Source: Chitinophaga pollutisoli (GTDB lineage Bacteria; Bacteroidota; Bacteroidia; Chitinophagales; Chitinophagaceae). From it: a stretch of 64,000 nt of DNA. The stretch spans positions 372,001 through 436,000 of the forward strand of contig NZ_CP149822.1 of assembly GCF_038396755.1 (NCBI RefSeq), read 5' to 3'. Under the pieces are notes generated by a model that saw nothing but the letters and a program-made list of their open reading frames with translations, had not been told where the DNA came from and did no database searches. Positions 16,914 to 26,035 of this stretch are shown here, piece by piece (the first letter of the stretch is position 1; each line of letters begins with the position of its first letter). The position numbers and the translations under genes are program-made.

Positions 16914-17201
16914 TCAGTCGAAATCAAAAAAATCGCCCAGGAATCCTTTTTTCTTTTTGGGATATTTATGGCGGTCGTCGTAATAATCCTTGTCGCGGCG
17001 GTCGTCGTACCGGCGGTGCTCTTCACGGGAGCGGTCGTCGTGACTGCGCGGATCCGGGCTGCTGCGGCGTTCGTCGTACTCCAGCAGTTTGTCAAGCTCC
17101 CCTTTATCCAGCCAGATGCCCCGGCAATTGGGGCAATAGTCTATCTCCACGTTATTGCGCTGCGTCATTAGCAATGTTTCATTGCAATTCGGGCATTTCA
17201 T
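16914..17201 (-). CDS. TFIIB-type zinc-ribbon protein
   Basis: A 95-residue protein. The N-terminal 45 residues form a zinc ribbon with two CPNC knuckles (MKCPNCNETLLMTQ; IDYCPNCRGIWLDKGELDKL), matching the zf-TFIIB family. The rest is highly charged and repetitive in Asp, Arg and Tyr (DDRSREEHRRYDDRRDKDYY), probably disordered, ending in a hydrophobic FLGDFFDFD. Function of the family is not established; a nucleic-acid or protein adaptor role is likely. It is translated just upstream of TerC. Confidence 0.88.
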   Translation of the reverse strand: MKCPNCNETLLMTQRNNVEIDYCPNCRGIWLDKGELDKLLEYDERRSSPDPRSHDDRSREEHRRYDDRRDKDYYDDRHKYPKKKKGFLGDFFDFD

Positions 17202-17298
17202 GTAATAAGATTTTTAAATTACGTAAATAAATGATCCCGTTCTTTTCTTTACAGAAAAAATCGGGCCGCCCCCTGAACCGGGGAAAAGTGTGGAAGGA

Positions 17299-17646
17299 TC
17301 AAAACAGGCTGAACCTGTGGAGGAAGTTATAATATGCAGGCCGCGCCCAGGAACCGCCGGCATGCCGGGTTTCGCCGGCCGCATACAGCTGTACGGCGGC
17401 CGATTTCCTGAACGATTGTTGTTTCTTGTGTAGCCGCTGCTGGCGTGTAAATGCTTCCAGCCGGAGGCTGACTTTACAGGCTTCGGGGATTTCGTTTTCG
17501 TGGTGTATGGATTCGGGCACCCTGACCGTCCGGTGGCCTCGGCCGTCGGGGAATACGTCGGGCATGGCGGAGACCAGGCTCAGCAACAACAGCGCGATGA
17601 TGCGGAAGCGGGCGCCGGGGGTCATATGTGCGGCGGGATTACGCAT
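17299..17646 (-). CDS. Possible small exported protein (115 aa)
   Basis: Its ATG overlaps the stop region of the upstream thioredoxin-like gene by eight bases, a typical coupling. Residues 8-30 (MTPGARFRIIALLLLSLVSA) look like a signal peptide; the rest is basic and low in hydrophobic residues, ending YYNFLHRFSLF. No family was recognised. The overlap and signal argue for a gene, while the composition (many His, Arg, Gln) is less convincing. Confidence 0.42.
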   Translation of the reverse strand: MRNPAAHMTPGARFRIIALLLLSLVSAMPDVFPDGRGHRTVRVPESIHHENEIPEACKVSLRLEAFTRQQRLHKKQQSFRKSAAVQLYAAGETRHAGGSWARPAYYNFLHRFSLF

Positions 17647-18196
17647 AGGCGAGCACGGCCAGTATTTCGCGCTGGAGGGATTGTCCTTTGTCTTCGTTAT
17701 ACCATTTCTGGATGTCGGTCTTGATGGTTTCGAAATCGGCGTTTTCCGCTTTCAGGCGGTCGTAAACTGCCTGGCAAGCTTCCGGCCGGGGGCCCCAGGT
17801 GAAGAGATCGTTCCCTTCCGCGTCCCTTGCGATGAGCTTGGGAATGGATTTGCCGCCGTTGGTAAGATATTGCTGAATGAGGAACGGTTCTGCATCCCGG
17901 AGCTGGTACTCCGTGGTAACGAGTGGGTTAAGGGCCGCCAGCTTCTCGAAGAACGGGATGTTGTGGGCAGCGTCGCCGCACCAGGGCTCGGTGATAATGA
18001 TCCAACGCTGTGGCTGGGTGATGCGGGCCATCGCATCGCGCATTTCAGGTGTAATGACGCCCGTTTTGAACCAACGTTGCTGCCGCGACCAGTTCAGCCG
18101 GGCATAGTTGAGATAATCCGGGTTATTGTAAGGCGCGGGCGGTTCCGGGTTATTGATGATGTGTTCGAAAATCAGCAGGTAATTCGCAAAGTCCAT
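17639..18196 (-). CDS. Thioredoxin-like protein with a single active-site Cys
   Basis: A 185-residue cytosolic protein. The thioredoxin fold is centred on TEPWCGDAAHNIPFF, where the usual CxxC is reduced to WCGDA, and the cis-Pro motif is in NGGKSIPKLIA. This WCGDA type is common in Bacteroidota; a monothiol cannot form the usual intramolecular disulfide, so a disulfide-reductase role is doubtful. It lies 12 bases after the nucleosidase-like gene and shares its operon. Confidence 0.88.
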   Translation of the reverse strand: MDFANYLLIFEHIINNPEPPAPYNNPDYLNYARLNWSRQQRWFKTGVITPEMRDAMARITQPQRWIIITEPWCGDAAHNIPFFEKLAALNPLVTTEYQLRDAEPFLIQQYLTNGGKSIPKLIARDAEGNDLFTWGPRPEACQAVYDRLKAENADFETIKTDIQKWYNEDKGQSLQREILAVLAYA

Positions 18197-18208
18197 TTCA
18201 CAATTCGT

Positions 18209-18829
18209 TTAAGCAGGAATACCGGATTTCTCCAGCCATCCCCCGATGATTTTTTTAAATGCGACGGCGGCATGGTGCACCTGCACCTGCCAGTCTTCCG
18301 CGGCATTGCCGTCGGCCCCGTCGGAAATATACTTGAGGCAAAGGAACGGGATACCCTCTTTCCGCGCAATGAGCGCCAGCGGGTAAGCCTCCATGTCGAT
18401 CACGTTATAGTCGTCGGTTTTGTGGTCCATCTCGAAGCTGTCGCCCGTTCCGCAGATGCCCTGCGGCAGGCCAGGCAGGGAAAGACCGTATTGCAGCACG
18501 GGCTCCTCACCCGACAGCGGCGTTTCGTAAAGCCGGAAACCGAGCCCCCGGACGTCCATATCACGCTGGATGAACTGCGTACAACACACCACCTCGCCCC
18601 GGGAGAAAGTATGACTGCCGGCGGAACCGAGGTTCACGATGAGCGACGGGCGGTGTTGCTGGAGGTGTTTAGCGAGATGATAGGCGGCGTTGACTTTGCC
18701 GATCCCTACGATGAGCGGGTTGCAGGCGTCGAATTCACCCGCCGCTTCCGACTGAAGTGCAAAAACCAGAAGTGGTTCCTGCTGCAGGAGCGCTGAAATA
18801 TGGTCCAATCCTTTGTTTCCGTTAATCAT
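18209..18829 (-). CDS. 5'-methylthioadenosine/S-adenosylhomocysteine nucleosidase-like protein
   Basis: A 206-residue member of the nucleoside phosphorylase/PNP-UDP superfamily. Visible motifs are LIVGIGKVNAAYHL near residue 40, LIVNLGSAGSH (phosphate/ribose-site Gly loop), VIDMEAYPLALIA (the ME pair that contacts ribose) and YISDGADGNAA with the catalytic Asp. It is shorter than typical MTAN proteins (about 230), so the exact substrate (MTA, SAH or futalosine-related) is uncertain. It is the first gene of the operon that runs to TerC. A TAnnTTTG box (minus strand TAAATTTG, 18869-18876) is placed for its promoter. Confidence 0.8.
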   Translation of the reverse strand: MINGNKGLDHISALLQQEPLLVFALQSEAAGEFDACNPLIVGIGKVNAAYHLAKHLQQHRPSLIVNLGSAGSHTFSRGEVVCCTQFIQRDMDVRGLGFRLYETPLSGEEPVLQYGLSLPGLPQGICGTGDSFEMDHKTDDYNVIDMEAYPLALIARKEGIPFLCLKYISDGADGNAAEDWQVQVHHAAVAFKKIIGGWLEKSGIPA

Positions 18830-19057
18830 ATAACTACTTCAAATAATGTAATCCCCAAAAATCGATATCAAATTTACGATTTTTACCCCAAATGGTTGTT
18901 CTTTAACGTTTCACTAACAGGAAACCGGGCCGTATCGCCACGCGCCCTTTTTACGTACATTTATGTTGTCTCCCACTACCAACCTTCGCAGGCAGAGCGG
19001 CACCATCAGGCATGGACATTCATTATCAGCGCCTGCGGAACAAACCCCACGATCGTT

Positions 19058-19330
19058 ATGCCACAATATGTCATCGAACGCGATCTGCCGGGAGCGGGCC
19101 AACTGACTCCCGACCAACTGAAAGCCGTTTCCCGGACATCAGGCGATGTGCTGGACAAACTCGGTCCGGACATCCAATGGGTACACAGTTACGTCACCGG
19201 CGACAAGATTTGCTGTATTTACCAGTCGACTGACGAGGCGCTGATCCGCGAGCATGCACGCCAGGGCGGGTTCCCCGTCACCGCGATCCACGAGATCAAA
19301 TCGGTGATCAATCCCGCCACGGCGGGATAA
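19058..19330 (+). CDS. DUF4242 (SCO4226-like, nickel-binding type) protein
   Basis: A 90-residue protein starting MPQYVIERDLPGAGQLTPDQ. The sequence then follows the family pattern: a helix, GPDIQWVHSYVTGDKICCIY, STDEALIREHARQGGFPVTA and a final strand. It has the ferredoxin-like fold of DUF4242; one relative, SCO4226, binds nickel, but I cannot show the metal site here. I chose the ATG at 19058 because the upstream frame has no support. Monocistronic. Confidence 0.85.
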   Translation: MPQYVIERDLPGAGQLTPDQLKAVSRTSGDVLDKLGPDIQWVHSYVTGDKICCIYQSTDEALIREHARQGGFPVTAIHEIKSVINPATAG

Positions 19331-19681
19331 CCAGCATAAGTCCCATTCCCCAAAGCGGCGCAGGGTGCCGCCCTGCCGCTCCGCAATCCGGTAGTGCTTC
19401 TTCGTCTTGGAGACAGCCCGGTATGGAGGCGCCTGGGATAAAAGTCCTGGCACCACTGCCCGCTTACACTTTTCCCGATACTCCGCGCGGGCACATCCGA
19501 TGCGGCATAAGTGCTACGCATGCTTGGCATTCTGCCTGATCCTGCTTACTTTTACAGCGTTTCCCTCCTGTCTCATATTTGACTTATTATTAACATGTAG
19601 TTGTACGCCGATGTTTTAATTTAGGCGGCAAAATGCATAACTGCGCGCCTGTGCATCGCGTATAAAAAGAGAAACCGGACC
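19331..19681. other. 350-bp intergenic region, nothing recognised
   Basis: GC-rich sequence in the first half and AT-richer sequence before the AsmA-like gene. The frames in it give Cys/Ser-rich, unconvincing products. No tRNA, terminator with T-run or known riboswitch was seen. The promoter of the AsmA-like gene must lie in the last 120 bases. Confidence 0.4.
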
Positions 19682-22600
19682 ATGCCAAAGTTTAGACTGC
19701 CGAAGAAACGGGTATTTAGAGTGTTGATTATCACAGTAGCTGTCTTCCTGCTACTGATCGCCGCGGCCGCGATTGTGCTATTTACGCAGCAGCAAAGGAT
19801 CACCGCCATGGCCGTCGCCGAGCTGAACAAACAGTTTAAAGGCGAGTTGTCGGTAGGCAGCAGTAATATCACCCTGTTCAAAAATTTTCCGAATATTTCC
19901 ATCGCGCTGCATGACGTGCGTTTTTTCCCTGACAAATCGCGGCGCGGGCAGCCCCTGTACGAAGTGGAGCACCTGTATGTGGGTTTCAGTCTACCGGGGC
20001 TCCTCAGCGGCAAATACCATGTGCGCCGCCTGTTCCTCAAAGGCGGGTATGTAGAACTGGTCCGGGAAAGGAATGGCAATTTCAATATCGTGGAAGCTAA
20101 GACGGTACAGCCTTCCAGCCCCTCTACTCCTACCTCCGACTCCGCCGCGCTGGATATCGACTTGCGGAAAATGGTCATCCGCGATCTGCGCATCGCCTAT
20201 CTCGATAAAGCCAGCGGCCAGCGCATCGCATCGCAGATCGACAAGCTAACGGCCTCCTTCAAAAACAACGTAACCGAACTTTCCGTGGGGCTGGATGCAG
20301 ACCTGGAAGCGGATGCCACCAGTCCGGCAGACACCACTTTCTTCCGCCACAAGCACCTCGTGCTCGACATCCACGCCAATTACAATAAAACCACCCGCGC
20401 CCTGCGCATCCCCACCGGTAGCATCCGCCTGCAGGACGCCGCCTTCCGTCTGGAAGGCACGGCCACGCTGGGCACGCCCGCGCAGGTAGATTTCACCGTC
20501 AAAGGCGACAAGCCCGACATGAACCTGCTGGCGGCTTTCATCCCCGGAGACGCCGCGGCCATGCTGGAGCCTTTCCGTTACGACGGGCGCATTTATTTCG
20601 ACGGCCGGATAAAGGGCATCCTCGCCAAAGACACCCTGCCGCTCATCGATGTAGCCTTCGGTTGCGAAGACGCGTGGTTCCTCAACCAGAAAGCCGGCAA
20701 GAAAGTCGACAGTCTTGGTTTCCGGGGCACTTACACTAACGGCGAGGGCCATTCGTTGCGTACGTCGGAGATACGGTTGTCGAATGTAGCGGCGCGCCCG
20801 GGCAAAGGGATTTTCGCGGGCAACTTCGTGATCAGGGATTTTACCGACCCCAAAGTGGTATTGCAACTCAAATCCGAACTGGAACTGGGTTTCGTAGGGG
20901 AATTCCTCGGCATCCCGGACCTGCAGCATATCACTGGCACGGTTAAACTCGATATGGACATCAAGGAACTGACGGACCTCGACCTTCCGGAACAATACCT
21001 CGGCCAGTTGAAAGACGGCGTGCAGAGCGAGCTTTCGGTGAAAGGGCTTTCCTTCCGCATCCCGGGCTACCCGCATCCCGTGCGCGATATGCACCTCCAT
21101 GCGGAGATGCGCAACGGCCGGGTTGTGCTCGATACGTTGGGATTGCGCGTGGGCGGATCCGACTTCCGCGCCAGCGGCAGCATCAGCGACATCCTTGCCC
21201 TGATCCATACGCCGGACAAACCAGTTACCATGCGCCTGAGAGCCGGCAGCAACGCCATCCGGATGACGGATATTTTCGCGGCAGACACTGCCCTGGCACG
21301 CAAGGCCACGGAGGAAATCCGGGGCTTCCGGCTGGATGTTTCGCTGTCAACCTCCGTGCGCCAGCTGCGCAACCCGGCTCCCCTGCCGAAGGGGACGCTC
21401 ACGCTGCACCAGCTCGGCGCGGCCTTCAAAGTATATCCGCATGCATTCAAGGATATCGGCGCTACGCTGAACATCGAAGATACTTCGCTGACATTGCGGG
21501 AATTTAAAGGAAATATCGACGGCAGCGACTTCCGCATGTCCGCCAGGGTGAACAATTACGCCATGTGGTTTAAGCCGGTAAAGAAAGGGAAAACGATGGT
21601 GGCGTTCGATTTCAAATCGGCACGGTTGGCGATGGACGACATCCTGGGCCCAAGGAGCCGCCAGCTGATCCCGCCCGGTTATCAAAAGGAAGAAGGCGCT
21701 AACATCTGGTTGCGGGCCAAAGCGGATCTGCGGTTCGACACCACGTTCCGCTTCGCGAAGATCAAGCTGGCCAATATTTCCGGGACGCTGAAGCAACACG
21801 CCCTTCAATTGGATAAGATCAGCGGCAATATCCTCTACGGCGCCAACAAGATACTGAGGGTGGATTCGCTCAAAGGCGCCATCGGCCGCAGTGATTTCGA
21901 TATCAGCTTCCGTTTGTTCAATGGGAAAGATTCGCTCATCAAAAACCGCACAAATTATTTATACTTCCGCAGTAAATTCATCGACGCCGACCAGCTCGCG
22001 GGCTATGACTTCACCGCGCAGCCTGCTACGGCCGCATCATCCCATCCCAACACCGCCGCCAAAACAAAAGCTCCCCCGGATTCTTCAGCTCATGCGAAGG
22101 CTTTCAACATATTCAAGTTGCCTTTCCCGGTATTTGAAGTGAAAGCAGATATCGGGCGGTTCAGGTATAACCGTTTGTGGTTGCAAGGGGTAAAGGCGCA
22201 GCTTCGGGTGCAAGAAGACCATTACATCCATCTCGACACGCTGGGGATGAAAGTGGCGGGAGGCATTGTGGGCATGCGGGGTTACCTCAACGGCAGCGAT
22301 CCGGAGAAAATCTACTTCCGCAGCCGTATTAAGGTGAATAATGTGGACATGGAGAAAATGCTCATCAAACTGGACCATTTCGGGCAAGACCTGGTGATTA
22401 ACAAAAACATCAAGGGGCGCCTTTCCGGCAATATCCGCAGCCATGTGCAGATTCACCCCGATTTCGTGCCCATCCTGCACGACACCAAAGCTGAACTGGA
22501 CGTAGAAATCCACGATGGCAGCCTGGTCGACTTTACACCCATGGAGGCCATGGCAGGCTATTTCAAAGATAAAAACCTGCGCAACGTCCGTTTCGATACG

Positions 22601-22927
22601 CTCCGCAACAAGCTCACTTTCACCAACGGCGTGCTCAACATCCCGGCCATGAACATAAACTCCTCGCTGGGTTTCATGGAAATTTCGGGAAAACAATCAC
22701 TGGACCTGAAAATGGAATATTACATGCGCGTTCCCATGAAAATGGTGACGCAGGTCGGTTTCCAGGCGTTGTTCGGCGGAAAGAAGCAGCATGAAGTGGA
22801 CATGGACCAGGTGGATGAAATTGAGTACCGCGACAAGGACAAAAAAGTGCGCTTCATGAGTATTAAAGTAACCGGTACGCCGGACGATTTCAAAGTAGGA
22901 TTGGGAAAGGCGAAAAGTAAATCCTGA
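19682..22927 (+). CDS. AsmA-like family protein
   Basis: A 1081-residue envelope protein anchored by one N-terminal membrane helix (VFRVLIITVAVFLLLIAAAA, residues 11-33). The AsmA N-terminal domain follows (LNKQFKGELSVGSSNITLFK; NFPNISIALHDVRFFPDK) and then long repeating beta-groove sequence, with the conserved C-terminal end near residues 880-1040 (DGSLVDFTPMEAMAGYFKDK). AsmA/TamB/Vps13-like proteins form elongated lipid-transfer bridges in the periplasm; I infer a role in phospholipid transport between the membranes. Length fits the Bacteroidota members. No neighbouring gene appears to be functionally tied. Confidence 0.9.
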   Translation: MPKFRLPKKRVFRVLIITVAVFLLLIAAAAIVLFTQQQRITAMAVAELNKQFKGELSVGSSNITLFKNFPNISIALHDVRFFPDKSRRGQPLYEVEHLYVGFSLPGLLSGKYHVRRLFLKGGYVELVRERNGNFNIVEAKTVQPSSPSTPTSDSAALDIDLRKMVIRDLRIAYLDKASGQRIASQIDKLTASFKNNVTELSVGLDADLEADATSPADTTFFRHKHLVLDIHANYNKTTRALRIPTGSIRLQDAAFRLEGTATLGTPAQVDFTVKGDKPDMNLLAAFIPGDAAAMLEPFRYDGRIYFDGRIKGILAKDTLPLIDVAFGCEDAWFLNQKAGKKVDSLGFRGTYTNGEGHSLRTSEIRLSNVAARPGKGIFAGNFVIRDFTDPKVVLQLKSELELGFVGEFLGIPDLQHITGTVKLDMDIKELTDLDLPEQYLGQLKDGVQSELSVKGLSFRIPGYPHPVRDMHLHAEMRNGRVVLDTLGLRVGGSDFRASGSISDILALIHTPDKPVTMRLRAGSNAIRMTDIFAADTALARKATEEIRGFRLDVSLSTSVRQLRNPAPLPKGTLTLHQLGAAFKVYPHAFKDIGATLNIEDTSLTLREFKGNIDGSDFRMSARVNNYAMWFKPVKKGKTMVAFDFKSARLAMDDILGPRSRQLIPPGYQKEEGANIWLRAKADLRFDTTFRFAKIKLANISGTLKQHALQLDKISGNILYGANKILRVDSLKGAIGRSDFDISFRLFNGKDSLIKNRTNYLYFRSKFIDADQLAGYDFTAQPATAASSHPNTAAKTKAPPDSSAHAKAFNIFKLPFPVFEVKADIGRFRYNRLWLQGVKAQLRVQEDHYIHLDTLGMKVAGGIVGMRGYLNGSDPEKIYFRSRIKVNNVDMEKMLIKLDHFGQDLVINKNIKGRLSGNIRSHVQIHPDFVPILHDTKAELDVEIHDGSLVDFTPMEAMAGYFKDKNLRNVRFDTLRNKLTFTNGVLNIPAMNINSSLGFMEISGKQSLDLKMEYYMRVPMKMVTQVGFQALFGGKKQHEVDMDQVDEIEYRDKDKKVRFMSIKVTGTPDDFKVGLGKAKSKS

Positions 22928-23062
22928 CGCGATAATAATTCCGTCTATTCATGGACCACCGGTTTCTTTTTTGGTGAATAAATGCCTATTTTGCACGTGC
23001 CTACCTTAACAACGCCGTGCATTCCCTTGCAAATGCGCACGGCATTTTACCTATTTCAGATT

Positions 23063-24904
23063 ATGAAGATGAAAGCATTCATCGGGATGTGGCTGATGGC
23101 CGTCCTGACAGCCGCTACGGTTTACGCCGTACCTGCGGCAGACACTTCTATTTCCGTTATTCCCGCGCCCCAGCACGTCAGGCATAGCAACGGCCAGTTT
23201 ACGCTGAACGCGCAAACGCGGATCGTTGCCGAACCAGGCGATGAAGCGTTGCAGCAGGTTGCCCGTGACCTGGCGGACGCCATCCTGCGGCAAAGCGGGC
23301 TGCGCCTGAAAGTAACCGCCGGAAAAAGTGCGGCATCAAACGTCATTATATTACGGCTGCGGCCGGATACGCTTGGCGACGAAGGCTACCGGCTCCGGGT
23401 GCAACCAGGGCTCGCTTCCATTACGGCGTCCAGGCCGGCCGGCGCGTTTTATGCAATGCAGACTTTATTGCAATTGTTGCCAGTTCAGGCTCGTGCGAAA
23501 CCAGTTTTACCCGTGCTCGAAATCATAGACAGTCCGCGTTTCGGCTGGCGCGGGCTGATGCTGGACGTGGGCAGGTACTACTACCCCGTTTCCTACATCA
23601 AGCAGTATCTCGATTACATGGCCATGCACAAGCTCAACACATTCCACTGGCACCTCACGGAAGACCACGGCTGGCGCATCGAGATCAAAAAATACCCGCG
23701 GCTGACAGCTGTCGGCGCCTGGCGGAACGGCACCCAGATTACCAACAACCGCATCAACCACCAGCCGCATGGCGGGTTTTACACGCAGGAAGAAGTGAAG
23801 GAAGTGGTTGCCTACGCACAATCTAAATTTATTACCGTAGTGCCGGAGATTGAAATGCCGGGCCACAGCATGGCGGCGCTGGCGGCATACCCGGAACTTT
23901 CCTGCACCGGGGGGCCGTTCGAGATGCCTGTGAACTGGGGAATCCGGAAAGAAGTATTCTGCGCCGGCAATGAGAAAACGTTTGCTTTCCTGGAGGATGT
24001 TTTAAGCGAAGTGGCGGAGCTATTTCCAGGGCAAACCATCCATATCGGCGGCGACGAGTGCCCGAAAGACCGGTGGAAGGCTTGCGCCCGCTGCCAGGAA
24101 AGGATCAAAAGCAACAAGTTGAAAGATGAACATGAGCTGCAAAGCTATTTCATCACCCGCATCGAAAAATTCCTCCAGTCGAAAGGCAAGCGCATCATCG
24201 GTTGGGACGAAATCCTGGAAGGCGGGCTGGCGCCAAATGCAGCCGTGATGTCGTGGCGGGGCACCCAGGGCGGAATCCAGGCGGCGAAGCTGTTGCATCC
24301 GGTGGTGATGACGCCCAACCATTTCATGTACTTCGATTACTACCAGGGCGAACATTACCTGGAGCCCTACTGCATCAGCGGCTTTGTTCCGCTCCGCAAA
24401 GTATATGACTACGAACCGGTGCCTGCCGAACTGACGCCCGAAGAATCCAGGTTCATCCTCGGCGTTCAGGCCAACATTTGGTGCGAGTACATCCACAGCC
24501 CGGAAAGAGCCACGTACATGACCTTCCCGCGCGCAGCCGCCCTCGCAGAAACCGGCTGGAGCAGCAAAAACCGTAAGCAATGGGACGATTTCACCCGCAG
24601 GATGGAAACCCAATACTTGCGGTACGAACAGGCTGGAATCGGGTACGCCGCCAGCGCCTACAACGTGGCGTTCAGCGTGCAAAAGGATTCCGCCAGGAAC
24701 AAAGCCGTCGTAACCTTACAGACAGACAGCTACCTGCCGGAAATCCGTTATACGCTCAACGGAGACGAACCCACGGCCGCATCTCTTCCCTACAACCAGC
24801 CTTTCGAAGTGGAGATGCCCGTCAACATCCGGGCAGCGGTTTTCCGGAACGGGAAACTTCATAGCAAAGTGAGCGCCACCGCCATATTGCGCAATTCCAA
24901 ATAA
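23063..24904 (+). CDS. Secreted beta-N-acetylhexosaminidase, GH20
   Basis: A 613-residue enzyme with a signal peptide (MKMKAFIGMWLMAVLTAATV). The GH20 beta domain (GH20b) is at about 30-140, and the TIM barrel runs from about 150 to 500 with GWRGLMLDVGRYYYPVSYIK, HKLNTFHWHLTEDHGWRIEI and VPEIEMPGHSMAALAAYPEL. The catalytic Asp-Glu pair is D331-E332 in IHIGGDECPKD. A small C-terminal chitobiase-type domain ends the protein (EIRYTLNGDEPTAASLPYNQ). It removes terminal GlcNAc or GalNAc by substrate-assisted catalysis in the periplasm or outside. The start at 23063 begins the signal peptide. It ends at a strong bidirectional terminator. Confidence 0.94.
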   Translation: MKMKAFIGMWLMAVLTAATVYAVPAADTSISVIPAPQHVRHSNGQFTLNAQTRIVAEPGDEALQQVARDLADAILRQSGLRLKVTAGKSAASNVIILRLRPDTLGDEGYRLRVQPGLASITASRPAGAFYAMQTLLQLLPVQARAKPVLPVLEIIDSPRFGWRGLMLDVGRYYYPVSYIKQYLDYMAMHKLNTFHWHLTEDHGWRIEIKKYPRLTAVGAWRNGTQITNNRINHQPHGGFYTQEEVKEVVAYAQSKFITVVPEIEMPGHSMAALAAYPELSCTGGPFEMPVNWGIRKEVFCAGNEKTFAFLEDVLSEVAELFPGQTIHIGGDECPKDRWKACARCQERIKSNKLKDEHELQSYFITRIEKFLQSKGKRIIGWDEILEGGLAPNAAVMSWRGTQGGIQAAKLLHPVVMTPNHFMYFDYYQGEHYLEPYCISGFVPLRKVYDYEPVPAELTPEESRFILGVQANIWCEYIHSPERATYMTFPRAAALAETGWSSKNRKQWDDFTRRMETQYLRYEQAGIGYAASAYNVAFSVQKDSARNKAVVTLQTDSYLPEIRYTLNGDEPTAASLPYNQPFEVEMPVNIRAAVFRNGKLHSKVSATAILRNSK

Positions 24905-24914
24905 TATCCGCATC

Positions 24915-24954
24915 AAAAAAAGAAAGCTGCCCCCGGAAGAGGGCAGCTTTTTTT
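24915..24954. terminator. Bidirectional terminator
   Basis: AAAGCTGCCC/GGGCAGCTTT stem with A- and T-runs on the two sides. It ends the GH20 gene (plus) and the seven-gene operon (minus). Confidence 0.9.
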
Positions 24955-24986
24955 ACGTCTATGAGAACTCGGGAGAACAATATGGA

Positions 24987-26000
24987 TTACTTGTATGCTA
25001 GCAGTGGTATAGGAATTTGAGCGATGTAAATGGAGGATTTCCCTTCATGGGATGAGTAATATGACGCCCACAATTTGTTCTTCCATACCAGCATGCCCGG
25101 ATAACTGCAGTCACCGCCGCTGGGCAAAGGAATCGTCTTCTTTACTTTACCGTCGGGGCCGGCCACATGCACTACCATGCTTGCTTTCGGCTTGTATTGG
25201 CGGGTACCGATGACGAGGGTTTTATTATCCAGCAGCAGCAAATCCGGGCCGCCCAGGCGGTGGTCCATTTTCGAGAAATCCCATGCTGTGTAAGGCGCAT
25301 CCGCCGTAGCAATTACACCCAACTGATCACCGGCTTCGCGCCGGATCACGACATACATCTTCCCATTTTCGTCGAAACGAATGGTGCACTCATTAGGCTC
25401 TCCATCCAGGTCCAGCCTGGAAACATGCTTGAAATAGCGGCCATCAGTGGTGCTAACGAGGTATATTTTGTCTAATTGATAGAGGATGCCATAACCAGTC
25501 CCTTTATGCCAGGTCAGCCGCCATACCCAGTCGGACCAGGAAGCGATGGCAGGGTCCACGGTGCCCTCTTCCGGCGTGCTGAATGTAGTGCCGGATGCAT
25601 CCGAGATGGAAATAAGCGGTTTGCGGCTGATGACTTTCTTACCTTCATGCGCTTCCACATCCATCAGTACCAGAATGCGGTTTTGCGGGGTGATAGACAG
25701 TTTAGGGTCGCGCACATCCCTGTCTTTCACTTCGAGCAGGGCCACGCTTTCCCAGGTTTTGCCGTCTTTGGAGCGCAATATGCGCGCCTTTCCGCCTGCG
25801 CCGGATACGTGCCCCGCGCCTTCACGGAACGAGCAATAGAAGGCTCCTTTAAACCGGATGAGATCTGTGAAAGCGTTGTGGGGCGCCTGGTCCCAGATTT
25901 TGTTCACCACTGGGGCTGCATTTTCCGTTGCGGACTTCTGGCTGACGGAGCAAGCCTGCAAAGCGATGGCGGCCGCGAATAATAGCGACGTGAGTTTCAT
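24987..26000 (-). CDS. Sialidase-like beta-propeller lipoprotein
   Basis: A 337-residue lipoprotein: signal peptide with lipobox LQAC at residues 14-17, then a linker. The propeller repeats are visible as AFTDLIRFKGAFYCSFREGA, RILRSKDGKTWESVALLEVK and VSTTDGRYFKHVSRLDLDGE, related to BNR/Asp-box sialidase-type proteins. The sialidase Arg triad cannot be confirmed, so the activity could be another exo-glycosidase or simple binding. It is the last gene of the RidA operon, 35 bases after the ceramidase-like gene. Confidence 0.75.
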   Translation of the reverse strand: MKLTSLLFAAAIALQACSVSQKSATENAAPVVNKIWDQAPHNAFTDLIRFKGAFYCSFREGAGHVSGAGGKARILRSKDGKTWESVALLEVKDRDVRDPKLSITPQNRILVLMDVEAHEGKKVISRKPLISISDASGTTFSTPEEGTVDPAIASWSDWVWRLTWHKGTGYGILYQLDKIYLVSTTDGRYFKHVSRLDLDGEPNECTIRFDENGKMYVVIRREAGDQLGVIATADAPYTAWDFSKMDHRLGGPDLLLLDNKTLVIGTRQYKPKASMVVHVAGPDGKVKKTIPLPSGGDCSYPGMLVWKNKLWASYYSSHEGKSSIYIAQIPIPLLAYK

Positions 26001-26035
26001 TGGCTGATTGTTTGGAGTGAGAAATTGTAATTCGG

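Noticed and set aside
17426..18796. A 456-codon plus-strand frame opposite the thioredoxin and nucleosidase genes
   Set aside because: The minus-strand genes carry recognisable motifs (WCGDA, VIDMEAY); the plus product has none.
18800..19057. N-terminal extension of the DUF4242 gene
   Set aside because: The DUF4242 domain begins at MPQYVIERDL (19058); the upstream residues look like translated non-coding DNA and overlap the nucleosidase promoter.
19407..19619. A 70-codon frame before the AsmA-like gene
   Set aside because: Cys- and Leu-rich at random, with no ribosome-binding site or similarity that I recognise.
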